Assembly: GCF_000020365.1 (NCBI RefSeq)
Contig: NC_012108.1
Location: 5,525,074-5,589,073, forward strand
DNA: 64,000 bases
Reading direction: 5' to 3'
DNA from: Desulforapulum autotrophicum HRM2
Lineage (GTDB): Bacteria > Desulfobacterota > Desulfobacteria > Desulfobacterales > Desulfobacteraceae
The number at the start of each line of letters is the position of its first letter. Within the stretch, counting starts at the first letter, position 1. The notes under the pieces are model-generated. The model was not told where the DNA came from and did not search any database. It worked only from the letters and a program-made list of their open reading frames with translations. Made by a program: the position numbers and the translations under genes. Shown in pieces: positions 17,555 through 26,766 of the stretch.

Positions 17555-18972
17555 ATTCCCGAATCTCCTTTTCCTGGAAGCCGATTAATAGTGTGTGGCT
17601 TGCTTGTACCTTGGCTGATTCCGTGGGCAGCATTAAAAACAGGCAACAGCTGCTGCAATATCACATTCAGCTCTTTTGTGGCATCCCTACTTTTTTCATG
17701 ATGTTCCACCACCTTTTCATGCCAGAATTTTGCGGTGGCCGGATCAGGCTCAGGCAGTACGATTTTATCAAGCTGTCCCAAGGGTATAAATCGAAGACCG
17801 CCGTTGACTGCAAGCCGTTTAAGCTGCATCCTTACCAGGCGTGATTCCATGAGCAAGGCAAAGGCGCCCGGATATTGATGAAACCGAAGTGCCGCAATCT
17901 GGCCACTTGGATAAATCAACTCCACGGGGGGTGTATCCATGTAAGCCACACGGGCATTTTCTGCAAAAGTGGAAACCAGGACATCATATTGACACAACGC
18001 CCTGTATTGGGTGCGCCAGGTTTCATGGGTTCGTTCCAAAAGGGGAAATTTGAGGGAAAGATGTTCCGAGATGTTGGCGATCTGAAGCACCTTACTTTCT
18101 TGACCCATAACCCTTTCTCCATTGATGGGATTCAAAACAGCAAGTTCAGTAATGGATTTAAAGCCATATTGTTCGATCAGTTGAATGCGCAGGTACTCCT
18201 GCTCAATCTGCTGAACATGAAGCGCATCACCAATGTATCGCGGGTTGAAGAATTGTCCCCGGCACTTTTTCGAATATGTCCAGTAAAGCCTGTCAAAGCC
18301 TGCAAGCTGGGTAGCACTCCACTCCTTTACCTGCTGCCTTACCGAAGCAAGCATCTGCTGGGCATCCACCAGACGTGTATAAACACCCATATAAAGGGGG
18401 GCAAGGTCCTGGACAAAATCGGGCACCGGGCAAATTGGCATCCCTTTAATCTTTTTAAGGCCCAGGCGAATCAGGGCACCAATGGAATCAGATTCGTTGA
18501 GATAGTCCTGATACAGGGGCTGATTCAGGCAAAAACAGACCCATACGGCTTGAGCTTGTGATAACCCGCGAATAATTCCAAGATTTGCATCAACAGGATG
18601 GCGTCCATGGGAGGCGGTCACCATTGCCGCACAGGATCTGCCAACCTTCCGGATAATTATATCCAGGGGTTCCACACAAAAGGGCTGGCCTGCGATCATA
18701 GGAGAACTAAAGTGATCCGGCTCTGTTTCTATCATGTGGGGCTGGATATTTCGTAATCGATAAACCGGGGCCGTCTCTACCATGGGATCAAAATTTAAGG
18801 CAGCCGGGTTACGACTCACCCGCCACCCTTCAACGCAAGTCTCAGCAAGATCCCCCAAAGTTAACCAACCCACACCCATCCCACGCAAGATGGCACCGCC
18901 CGACAAATAAACTACCGGCCGCCAGTCGTCTTGTTGCTCCATTTTTTGCGGTGAAACGTGGATGGTTTTCAA
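17551..18972 (-). CDS. Divergent HsdS-like specificity protein, first gene of the operon
   Basis: The 473-residue product follows the two-TRD S-subunit plan in weak form. TRD 1 contains VYRLRNIQPHMI, DIIIRKVG and GIIRGL, followed by LGLKKIKGMPICPVP and a helix near 215-240. TRD 2 contains KVLQIANISEH, YDVLVSTFAENAR and IPLGQLDKIVLPEPDP with a final long helix. It differs strongly from the second S-like gene at 13,485, so it is not a recent duplicate. It starts the operon, preceded by a 170-bp gap after the Wadjet genes. It could recognise a different site or DNA form, or serve as a sensor that no longer partners the methylase; the sequence does not decide. Confidence 0.72.
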   Translation of the reverse strand: MKTIHVSPQKMEQQDDWRPVVYLSGGAILRGMGVGWLTLGDLAETCVEGWRVSRNPAALNFDPMVETAPVYRLRNIQPHMIETEPDHFSSPMIAGQPFCVEPLDIIIRKVGRSCAAMVTASHGRHPVDANLGIIRGLSQAQAVWVCFCLNQPLYQDYLNESDSIGALIRLGLKKIKGMPICPVPDFVQDLAPLYMGVYTRLVDAQQMLASVRQQVKEWSATQLAGFDRLYWTYSKKCRGQFFNPRYIGDALHVQQIEQEYLRIQLIEQYGFKSITELAVLNPINGERVMGQESKVLQIANISEHLSLKFPLLERTHETWRTQYRALCQYDVLVSTFAENARVAYMDTPPVELIYPSGQIAALRFHQYPGAFALLMESRLVRMQLKRLAVNGGLRFIPLGQLDKIVLPEPDPATAKFWHEKVVEHHEKSRDATKELNVILQQLLPVFNAAHGISQGTSKPHTINRLPGKGDSGI

Positions 18973-19142
18973 TTGAGCATCATCTCCATTGCGTTTTTTA
19001 CATCAGTATCAACATTTTTTATCCTTCGCAAGGATTTATATTTATTTAGTTTGCGAGTATGGACGCAATCTTATTATTATTTCATAGTAACCAACAAAGA
19101 CTGTTGGCTTTACAGCTAAACAAGGTTGAATAAAAGGCGGAA
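18973..19142 (-). promoter_or_regulatory. Intergenic region with candidate promoter of the 12-gene operon
   Basis: This AT-rich 170-bp gap is the only sizeable one between the Wadjet genes and the methylase operon. On the minus strand TTGCGT (19068-19063), a 17-bp spacer and ATAAAT (19045-19040) could serve as -35 and -10. A short CCAACA/TGTTGG hairpin near 19,090-19,106 follows jetD but lacks a good T-run. Both are weak matches. Confidence 0.25.
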
Positions 19143-20153
19143 TTACAACATCGTTAAAGGTTGGAGCGCTTCCTGGGGGATACGCTTTTTATTTTGGATT
19201 AGATCCAAGACCGTTGAACGGATCTTTTCAGGAATGATGGGCGCTATTTTTTTAAAATCGAATTTTCCGGTATGGCTCTTGTCGGGACCCGGCGTAACTT
19301 CCAGAGACAACAGTTTTTCATACAGAAAAGGTTCAAGGTTAAATGGCATATCAAATTGATCTTCAAAACGGCTTTTAACATAAAAAGGGATCATCAAGCC
19401 CTTTTCATCTATATCCCCAAAATAACAGACCTCTGAAAACCTGCACTTTTTCATAATAAATTCAAGGTTCACCCAGTTACCCTCAAATTTTGCTCCCCAC
19501 CCGAAAACAACCGACGAATACCATCCTTGCTCATCATTAAGGGTTTTCAATGAAAACCAGGTTGCCATATTTTCAATTACAAGGCAGGGTTTACCCCTTG
19601 CGCTTTCAGGACCTGCCTCCCAGGAAAGGGGATGATAAATACGCCGGCAGCGAAGGTCATCAAGGGAGAACTGACCTTTTGTAAAAGGAACCGTCTGGGA
19701 AAATTGTTTGTCCAGATATTTTTCGTCACCAAAGAGCTCATAGGAGCGCTCGTTTACCGGTACAACCTCTTTTTCAAGCCCGCCGTTTTTTAACCACCCA
19801 TCGACCTTGAGCCAGTTGTCAAAAGAGGACAGCCTTGATTCTGGAAGAAACGCCAATTTAGGATGCCACAGAGAATGCTTGGGGTTTAGCTTTTCCCGGT
19901 GACTTCCATGCTTTGGTTTACGCTTGATAAATTTGGGCAATGGGGGCTGTGCCGAACGGTTAAACTGCGCCTTGGATTTTGGCAGTTCCAGCCCATGGGC
20001 GTTTACCATATTGTCGATCAACTCCGATAATTTTTTCCGGGAGTTCAGGCACATATCAGCCGGCACCACCTTTTCAAAAACATCCCACAGTTCTGAAAGA
20101 TCAATCTTTTGTTTATCGGGTAATTTTTCAAAAAATGTTGTGGTTAAATCCAT
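19143..20153 (-). CDS. jetD: Wadjet protein JetD, Toprim-type DNA-cleaving subunit
   Basis: The 336-residue product ends the Wadjet operon, 24 bp after jetC. The C-terminal half is a Toprim (topoisomerase VI A-like) domain with the conserved acid in LVIENMA and the DxD motif in YFGDIDEKG, the metal ligands required for cleavage in JetD/MksG. The N-terminal half corresponds to the arm/winged-helix region. JetD is the subunit that cuts closed circular DNA after loop extrusion by JetABC. The protein is somewhat shorter than the roughly 380-400 residues I would expect, but both active-site motifs are present. Confidence 0.88.
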   Translation of the reverse strand: MDLTTTFFEKLPDKQKIDLSELWDVFEKVVPADMCLNSRKKLSELIDNMVNAHGLELPKSKAQFNRSAQPPLPKFIKRKPKHGSHREKLNPKHSLWHPKLAFLPESRLSSFDNWLKVDGWLKNGGLEKEVVPVNERSYELFGDEKYLDKQFSQTVPFTKGQFSLDDLRCRRIYHPLSWEAGPESARGKPCLVIENMATWFSLKTLNDEQGWYSSVVFGWGAKFEGNWVNLEFIMKKCRFSEVCYFGDIDEKGLMIPFYVKSRFEDQFDMPFNLEPFLYEKLLSLEVTPGPDKSHTGKFDFKKIAPIIPEKIRSTVLDLIQNKKRIPQEALQPLTML

Positions 20154-20177
20154 ATGGCATGCCCCAAAATACCTTTT

Positions 20178-23100
20178 TTAATTGATTCTTTCCGTGTTTT
20201 TGCCATCGGCACCGGCCTTGATGCCAAGCACAGGGGCAAAAGGATCTGTTATCGGGTCTGGGGAAAAATCTGCGGTGATTGACTCAAAACGGGTTTCAAC
20301 CGCCTGGACACGCTGGTCTCCCCTTGTGGTCCGTTCTGTTTTTTTCAAGGTCACAAACCGGTTGAATTCACTTAACGATCTCGTGTCCTTGATGCCGGTA
20401 AAATAGATGAGCTGAACATTTGATATACGCGCCATTTCCCTCTGCAATTTCAAAAAAGAGGACTTGTTACATTGACCGAACGGGTTGTCCAGAATCAAAA
20501 AAGACGGGAAATTTTTGCGCTGGTAGCAGTTATTGCCAACCATACGGGCCAGTGTTGTATATAAATAAATCGCTGCCGTGGCTTTCTCTCCCCCTGAATG
20601 GGCCAGTGTCTGCATAATGTCATCCCGTTCCCTGGTGGGATTTGACTGGACCTTGAGCGCCCGGATGGAGAAATTACCCCCAATCACTTCATGTACCCCC
20701 CGTAGAATCAATTGTACGGAATTTGAACTCAATTTCACCTGGGGATTTCTCAATATCTGTTCAATGAACGAGGATAACTGGGTACGGACATAGTCCGGAT
20801 TCTTCACCTTGGGGTTCATCTGAACCTTGAAAAAAGGTTCCTTGCTCCAGATCTCCCAGGTTCCGGTATTCACGGGAAACCGCGATGAGGATTCAAGGGC
20901 TTTGAAATTTGCCAGGGCCTCGTTCACATATTGCTGGTAGATTTCAACGATTGTCTCGATACGCTTATCCATCTTGCCGATGGTGTCATGAATGCTATCC
21001 ACCCGCTGGATGATTTCAGAAAGATAGTGCTCTGCTTGAAGGTAAAGGCTGTCTTTAATGTTCCGAATCCGGGCTTTTATTTTCTCGGCAATATCCTGAT
21101 AGGATTCATCATGGAGAATTCTGTCTATCGCCTGGGTAATCCCGGCGATAGCGTCTTTTGATTTATCCAGTTCCCCATTAATGTCGGCAATTGTTTGTCC
21201 TATTTGCGTCCAGGCACGGCCAGCCTCTTCAATGTCGGAAAAAACCTGGTCCCCATTATCCTGATGGTTGGCATGGGGAAGGGAAAGCTGCAAAACAGGC
21301 TCAATTCCTCGGATGTCACCCAGGCAGTTGTTGTGCATTATTTTAAACTGTTCATGGGTCGATTTTTTCTCTTCAAGCAGATGATTCGTCTGAACCAGCT
21401 CGTTTTCAAGGCGATCCAAAACAGTTTCAGCGTGTTCAACGGTTGAGACAGGCCCAGCCTCCACCGGTTCCTCAATGGTAGGATATTGACTGCGCCATTC
21501 AGACAGGTTCTCTTTTGCCTGTTTGTATTGCTGCTTTTTCTGGCCGGCATTCTCCCTTAACGTATTTACAAAAGTTTCCTGTTCAGAAATACTCTCCTGC
21601 TGAATGCCTGGGGTGTCGGTCTCAAAAGCCTCCCTGACCTCTGTATCAGAAAGATTCCCCCTGAGATTGGCATATTTCTTTTCCATGCCCATGCGTTGCC
21701 TTTCAGTGGCTTCCCTTTCCCCCCTCAATTTGGCAGTAAGGTCCGACTGGCTCTCATATTGATCTTTTGTTCGTTTGTACATTTCAGTTAATTCATGGTG
21801 ATCAACTTCGGCATAATCCTTGCCATCACCCACCTGCCTGTCATAATACTGGATGCTGTCTTTATCTATCTTCTTTGATTCAAGCAGACCGACCTGCCGC
21901 TCTTTCTTTTCCTCCAGATTATCAATAAGGCTGTCAAGCGGCAGCCGATCCGCCACTATCTTTTTGAGTGCCCTATCGATGTCCTTGTTTTTCCGCTTTT
22001 TCTCTTCGATAATCTCCTTTTGCCCAACAATTTTGCGGTGATAGGTTTCTTCATAGACACGGAACTCGTTCAGGTGATTCTTTTTTTCTCCAAGCTGTTC
22101 TCGGAAAGAAACAATTTCAACTTCCATGGTTTTTTTAAGATGGATGGTGTCATCTATTTGTGCGTTGATATGAAGGATACGGGATTTGATTTTACCCAAA
22201 TCCTCCTTTAAAGCTGACAAATCAGAAATCATTGTTTCCAATGACAGAACCCCATAAATTGACAGATGACGCTTTAAATGATGGAAAATATTAGAAGCGC
22301 TCTTTGCTCGACTGTTGACCTCGGACAATCTGGATTCATTTTTATAAAGTCTTTTTTTCAGTTCCTGTTTGTAGATTTCAGCGGCGTCTCCATTGAAAGA
22401 GGCATCGGTATCCGGCAGCACCACGTGCTTATGGACACCATCTGAAAAATTGCTATTTACCGAAAGACCCTCTTGCTGGAGGGTCAGTTCAACCGGCCCA
22501 CGCAAATGCGCCAGGGCAGGCACTTTCTTGGCCTTTTTAAACTCCTCCGGGGATTGAAAAACAATGCCGCTGTACTTGGCAGGTTGTTGGGACAAAAGTT
22601 CTCTTACTTTCCCAGGCGCAAGAACCCGGTTTTGCGCAAAATACTGTCCAAACCCAAAACAGGCAATGTCCTGGTGTGAAAAATAATCAAGGACCCGGAC
22701 AACATCCTTTGACGGCGGAAGCACCGAATTCTGCTCAAGGGCTTCCAGATCCAATTGATCCGACTCTAGGGCTGTTGTCAATATCTGATGTTCAGCCCTT
22801 TGTTCGTCGATATATTTTTCAAGACGTGCACAGAGTCCAGCGTCATAGGGGATAACAACATCCACGCCTTCGAGTTCCATAAGAGTCTGATTGTGCTCTA
22901 TTTTTGCAAGGCTTTCCCTGTAATCTTTAATCTTTTCCCTGATTCTCTCAATTTTATTTTTACAATTTTCCTTGTTAACCTTACTCTCAAATGTATCCTT
23001 GTTAAGAGCCGTTAGCCGCTCTTCCAATTGCCCCATGGAACGGTTCTTGTCTTCAATGGATTTTTCCGTGTCCGATATTTCACTTAAACACCGGTCTTTG

Positions 23101-24608
23101 CCTTGTACAAAATTTTCCTGGGCCAGCATCACGCCTGATTCCACAAGATGATTTAGTTCGAGTTTTGCCTCTGATAACCACTCTTCAATCTTGGAAATGA
23201 TTTCACTGTTATGCACCTTGTCACTTTTCAGGCATGACTCCCTGCGGACCAGCGTCTTTTGTTCATTGCGGGCGTCTGCCAGTTTTTTGCGAATATCAGA
23301 CAGTTCCCTATCAATCGCCTGGATTCTTTTGTTGCATAAGGTATAAAGGGCGGCTCCAACCCCATGGAGTTGTTCAAGGGTTGCCTTTGCGGGCAGATCA
23401 GCTTTGGCTATGGCTTCATCAATGGAACGGATCGTGGCTTGGACCTTTAATAGTTCCCCCAGGCACGAAGCGGCTTTAAGCAATTTGAGTTTATATTCGG
23501 CCTGTTCCAACCTTTTGTTTGACGACGCTTCATCTATCCTGGCATTCTCCTCCAGGATCTGAAGTTTCCTCATTTCAAACCAGAGACGGGTGGCATTAAG
23601 CCTTTTTATTTGGTCGGTTACCGTATTTACTTCATTTTTTGAGGCAAGCGTATCTGATTGAAGTTTTGAAGATTTTTCTTTGAGGTGGAAAACCGTGTTG
23701 GATATTTTATCTGCAATCTCTCCCCTTTTCTTTTCTGATCCATGGATCTCTTTTTCAAGGCGTTTTACATTCTTGCCCGGCCCCTGAAGTAAAGAAACCT
23801 GCCGGGCCAATTTATTCATAAACTCTTGCTCTTTTCGCAGATTCGGAATGTTGGCAAGCTCATTACGGTGGGCCTCAATGGTCTCTGGAAGGGCGCTTGT
23901 TCTTTCGGGGTCTATCAGCGGGGTCAGCACAAGATCCACAAATTCATTGATATTTGACAGTTTCAAGATTTCATCTGCATTGGATTCTTTTTTATTCATC
24001 AAAAGCTGCATTTTCATAAGCTCCGGATGAATATTGATACTTTTCAGGAAATCAGCCCATTGGGACTGGCGCTTGTGGCTGAAAGGCTCTGACTTTGGAT
24101 GCTGCTTTAAAATACCATTCGCCCAATCACACGCTTCAATATACGATATTTTCTCCTTCATGGGGATATCATCAGCGGACAAGCCGGATCCGGTTTTAAA
24201 ACTGAAAAAATGCCTTTTTAATTCAAAATTGCCGGCATCATCCCGAACGGTGGATTTGTATGCCATGAACCCGACAATGCGAGTGGGCTTATCGTCAAAC
24301 AAAAACTCCTGTTTGTCATCAACCGTGAATTCAAGGACAACCCAGGCCACCTCACCGGCTTTAAAGTATGAATCCAGGGTGCGAACATCATCAAACCCTT
24401 TACCACCGGTAATCATGCGCTTGTTTGGAATAAAAACTGAAATAATGAGCTGAATGATGGAACTCTTTCCATCACCGTTTTCCGCCATGACAATGGTATC
24501 TGTATACTCTGATGCATTATCCGGGCTGCAACATTCAACCTTCAGATCATAGAGGCGTGCAGCCGGATGTCCCGCCCTTGAAAACCATGTATTCAATAAA
24601 TATGGCAT
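20178..24608 (-). CDS. jetC: Wadjet protein JetC, SMC/MukB-like ATPase
   Basis: An SMC-type ATPase of 1476 residues. Head halves are at the two ends: Walker A ENGDGKSS at 43-50, ABC signature SGGEK at 1338-1342 and Walker B FLILDNPFG from 1370. Between them are long coiled coils (about 280-600 and 770-1100) around a globular hinge-like region near 610-760. JetC is the motor that extrudes DNA loops with JetA and JetB. It is longer than the JetC proteins of about 1,100 residues I know best, apparently through a longer coil. The 100 residues after Walker B include a basic stretch (TLKKTERTTRGDQR). It lies 17 bp after jetB. Confidence 0.9.
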   Translation of the reverse strand: MPYLLNTWFSRAGHPAARLYDLKVECCSPDNASEYTDTIVMAENGDGKSSIIQLIISVFIPNKRMITGGKGFDDVRTLDSYFKAGEVAWVVLEFTVDDKQEFLFDDKPTRIVGFMAYKSTVRDDAGNFELKRHFFSFKTGSGLSADDIPMKEKISYIEACDWANGILKQHPKSEPFSHKRQSQWADFLKSINIHPELMKMQLLMNKKESNADEILKLSNINEFVDLVLTPLIDPERTSALPETIEAHRNELANIPNLRKEQEFMNKLARQVSLLQGPGKNVKRLEKEIHGSEKKRGEIADKISNTVFHLKEKSSKLQSDTLASKNEVNTVTDQIKRLNATRLWFEMRKLQILEENARIDEASSNKRLEQAEYKLKLLKAASCLGELLKVQATIRSIDEAIAKADLPAKATLEQLHGVGAALYTLCNKRIQAIDRELSDIRKKLADARNEQKTLVRRESCLKSDKVHNSEIISKIEEWLSEAKLELNHLVESGVMLAQENFVQGKDRCLSEISDTEKSIEDKNRSMGQLEERLTALNKDTFESKVNKENCKNKIERIREKIKDYRESLAKIEHNQTLMELEGVDVVIPYDAGLCARLEKYIDEQRAEHQILTTALESDQLDLEALEQNSVLPPSKDVVRVLDYFSHQDIACFGFGQYFAQNRVLAPGKVRELLSQQPAKYSGIVFQSPEEFKKAKKVPALAHLRGPVELTLQQEGLSVNSNFSDGVHKHVVLPDTDASFNGDAAEIYKQELKKRLYKNESRLSEVNSRAKSASNIFHHLKRHLSIYGVLSLETMISDLSALKEDLGKIKSRILHINAQIDDTIHLKKTMEVEIVSFREQLGEKKNHLNEFRVYEETYHRKIVGQKEIIEEKKRKNKDIDRALKKIVADRLPLDSLIDNLEEKKERQVGLLESKKIDKDSIQYYDRQVGDGKDYAEVDHHELTEMYKRTKDQYESQSDLTAKLRGEREATERQRMGMEKKYANLRGNLSDTEVREAFETDTPGIQQESISEQETFVNTLRENAGQKKQQYKQAKENLSEWRSQYPTIEEPVEAGPVSTVEHAETVLDRLENELVQTNHLLEEKKSTHEQFKIMHNNCLGDIRGIEPVLQLSLPHANHQDNGDQVFSDIEEAGRAWTQIGQTIADINGELDKSKDAIAGITQAIDRILHDESYQDIAEKIKARIRNIKDSLYLQAEHYLSEIIQRVDSIHDTIGKMDKRIETIVEIYQQYVNEALANFKALESSSRFPVNTGTWEIWSKEPFFKVQMNPKVKNPDYVRTQLSSFIEQILRNPQVKLSSNSVQLILRGVHEVIGGNFSIRALKVQSNPTRERDDIMQTLAHSGGEKATAAIYLYTTLARMVGNNCYQRKNFPSFLILDNPFGQCNKSSFLKLQREMARISNVQLIYFTGIKDTRSLSEFNRFVTLKKTERTTRGDQRVQAVETRFESITADFSPDPITDPFAPVLGIKAGADGKNTERIN

Positions 24609-24625
24609 TAACGCACCTCTGTTAT

Positions 24626-25321
24626 TTAGTTTGAAGTCATCATGCCTGCCATCTCCTGCACCACCTGGAAAGAACGATGGAGCATCATGTTTTTTACATG
24701 GACCCGAAATTTTTCCCGGGTGGCAAATGTCCCTTCCTGGTCATCACTTGTCTGGGAAATAAAATTTCGTGACTCAAGAAACGAAAAAGCAAATTTGACC
24801 GCCCACGCCAGGGATCCCCTTGTGTGTTTCTCGTTTTTGCGTTGAATCGGCTCGTTGGATTTGATGATTTCCCATACCTGCCTGAGCCCGGGCACTTCCT
24901 CGTCTGTTTGAATATTAGAGGCCATTTCAACCAACTCTCGCATTCTTTCCCGGATATTGTAACATGAAGGATATATCACTTGGGGGTTGTCAAGGCTTTC
25001 AGGGGTTGGATAACAAAAAGCTGCCAGGGCAAGGATAGACATACCGATCATCATCCGCTCTTCAGGTTTGACATTACCGAAAACATCTCGGATAGTGGGA
25101 GCATATGGGCTGTTCTGGTCCTTCAACCCCAGGACCAGAAGCCGTGAGGAATCAAGAATGACGAGCCCCTGACCCGCCGTAATTTCTTCCACCACCCCAT
25201 GAAACTCAGCATCCAAATTATACCGCTCCAGAAGCTCCCGGTACCTTGGATTTTTATTGGGCACAAGCTTTGGTTTGAGACCGCATGTAATAAGGTATGA
25301 TGCATCCTGAATATCACTCAT
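24626..25321 (-). CDS. jetB: Wadjet protein JetB, MukE/KITE-like subunit
   Basis: A 231-residue protein in the JetB position, with ATGA overlap on jetA and 17 bp before jetC. It is mostly helical with winged-helix-like stretches (EVPGLRQVWEII, GSLAWAVKFAFSFLESRNFI), as in MukE-type KITE subunits that bind the kleisin and contact DNA. The family is very divergent, so the call leans on size, order and the unmistakable jetC and jetD neighbours. Confidence 0.82.
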   Translation of the reverse strand: MSDIQDASYLITCGLKPKLVPNKNPRYRELLERYNLDAEFHGVVEEITAGQGLVILDSSRLLVLGLKDQNSPYAPTIRDVFGNVKPEERMMIGMSILALAAFCYPTPESLDNPQVIYPSCYNIRERMRELVEMASNIQTDEEVPGLRQVWEIIKSNEPIQRKNEKHTRGSLAWAVKFAFSFLESRNFISQTSDDQEGTFATREKFRVHVKNMMLHRSFQVVQEMAGMMTSN

Positions 25322-26766
25322 AACGCTTCCTCTGCCTTTTCTATTATCGACCGGCTCAACAAAACATCATCGCATGAAAAGTTTTCAAATTTAAATGTCG
25401 TATCTGTTTTCTCTGCGGTAAATCCGTGGTAGTTCCTGGGCGCCTGAAATATAAAATGTGCAAGCAAAACAGCGGCTACTTTTTGGGAGTAACCTTCGTC
25501 AACAAGATGATCAAGCAAATTCGAAAGAAGCACGCTCTCCCGGGTTAGGCAAATACCATCCAGCAAAGACAGGATCTCGGACAAATCCTGTTCAGAAACA
25601 AGCGGTTCTTCCTCCCGTAGGAATTCCTGGAACTCGTCTTGTTCAGGGACGGCATTTTCATCCATATTTCTTTCAACCAGCGCACGGTTTACGATAAAGG
25701 TAAGATCATCCACGTAGGGTAGGGACGGCGGAATAATGGCTGGAAAAAGTTTCTCGTTCAACGTGGGGATCAATTGTTTCGGAAGTCCCATTAAAGGAAG
25801 GAAAATGTCGTTGATAATGTTCGGGAGATGTTCATACCGGGATGAATCAATAAATGCCTGGTCATCCTGGGCTTTCCTGAGATGGGAACCCATGGTGGTA
25901 ATTTCGGTTAACAATTGGCTGTAGGTGTTGGCGCAGTCCATGACCTTTTTGCGGATGAAGGCCAGCTGTTCGACACTCTCCCCTTCAAGGTTGGGATCAT
26001 TTTCAATATGAGAAAGAATACGCTTATCCGAATCCAGAAACAGGGCAAGATTTTCTTCTGCCCCTTCAACCCGGGGTATAATGTCCCGGGTCCAATGAAC
26101 ACTTTTCAGATTGATACTGATGCTCGTCTTAAGTTCCATCAGATACTGTTTCTGCTGAAGCGTGATTTTATAATGCTCTTCGGCGGTCTGAATGGCCTGG
26201 CTCAGTTTTCCTGATCTAAGCTGGTGTTCAAGAATGGCCTGTGTTGCAATGGTTTTGTCAATCAGGGGTTGGGAAAGGGCCTGCAAGTATAAATTGATAC
26301 ATTCCACCGATGGCTGAATGGTGAATGAACCGTCAAATGCATCCAGTTCGTATAACAGCCGGAATCGAATTTCATAGAATCTATTGTCGGAAATCGAATA
26401 AATACGATCGGTAAACTCCTTGCCTTTTTTTACATTCAAAAGCGTATTGATAAATTCGCTGGAATATTTATCAATTTCAGCTGGCCCTGGGATTTTTGTT
26501 CTCGGGTTTTCGTTCTTAAGTGCCTGAAACTGAAAATGGATCAGACTGAAAACTTTATTTTTCAGGTCATCCCGCTGTAACTCACTGTCAAGGCTGCCAA
26601 GGGCAAGGGAATGGAGACAAAACTCAATTGTATTCACAAAAAGCGAAAAATGATCGACAACATAAAAAGGAGATGTTTCACGATGGGGCTGCAACTGACA
26701 GACAGGCTTCGTGATTGCAAGGGCATACGACCTCTGGAATATGGGATCATTGGGATATTCTATCAT
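25318..26766 (-). CDS. jetA: Wadjet protein JetA, MukF/kleisin-like subunit
   Basis: First gene of the Wadjet operon; 482 residues, almost wholly helical. The N-terminal 120 residues resemble the dimerising winged-helix region of MukF-like kleisins; a central long helical region (residues 170-330) and an acidic linker (PEQDEFQEFLREEEP) precede a C-terminal winged helix (SNLLDHLVDEGYSQKVAAVLLAHF). JetA bridges the JetC heads and recruits JetB. No enzyme motif is expected or seen. Confidence 0.84.
   Translation of the reverse strand: MIEYPNDPIFQRSYALAITKPVCQLQPHRETSPFYVVDHFSLFVNTIEFCLHSLALGSLDSELQRDDLKNKVFSLIHFQFQALKNENPRTKIPGPAEIDKYSSEFINTLLNVKKGKEFTDRIYSISDNRFYEIRFRLLYELDAFDGSFTIQPSVECINLYLQALSQPLIDKTIATQAILEHQLRSGKLSQAIQTAEEHYKITLQQKQYLMELKTSISINLKSVHWTRDIIPRVEGAEENLALFLDSDKRILSHIENDPNLEGESVEQLAFIRKKVMDCANTYSQLLTEITTMGSHLRKAQDDQAFIDSSRYEHLPNIINDIFLPLMGLPKQLIPTLNEKLFPAIIPPSLPYVDDLTFIVNRALVERNMDENAVPEQDEFQEFLREEEPLVSEQDLSEILSLLDGICLTRESVLLSNLLDHLVDEGYSQKVAAVLLAHFIFQAPRNYHGFTAEKTDTTFKFENFSCDDVLLSRSIIEKAEEAL

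Noticed and set aside
254..18972. Calling the operon a classical type I restriction-modification system
   Set aside because: HsdM and HsdS are present but there is no HsdR helicase-nuclease anywhere in the window, and nine other coupled genes are unexplained by type I systems.
254..18972. Calling it BREX type 1 or 2
   Set aside because: No PglZ-type phosphatase, BrxL protease or BrxA/BrxB was found; the large ATPase and methylase alone are not enough.
254..18972. DISARM or Dnd/Ssp phosphorothioate system
   Set aside because: No DrmA/DrmB helicases, no PLD-type DrmC, no DndA/C/D/E or SspB/C/D-like proteins.
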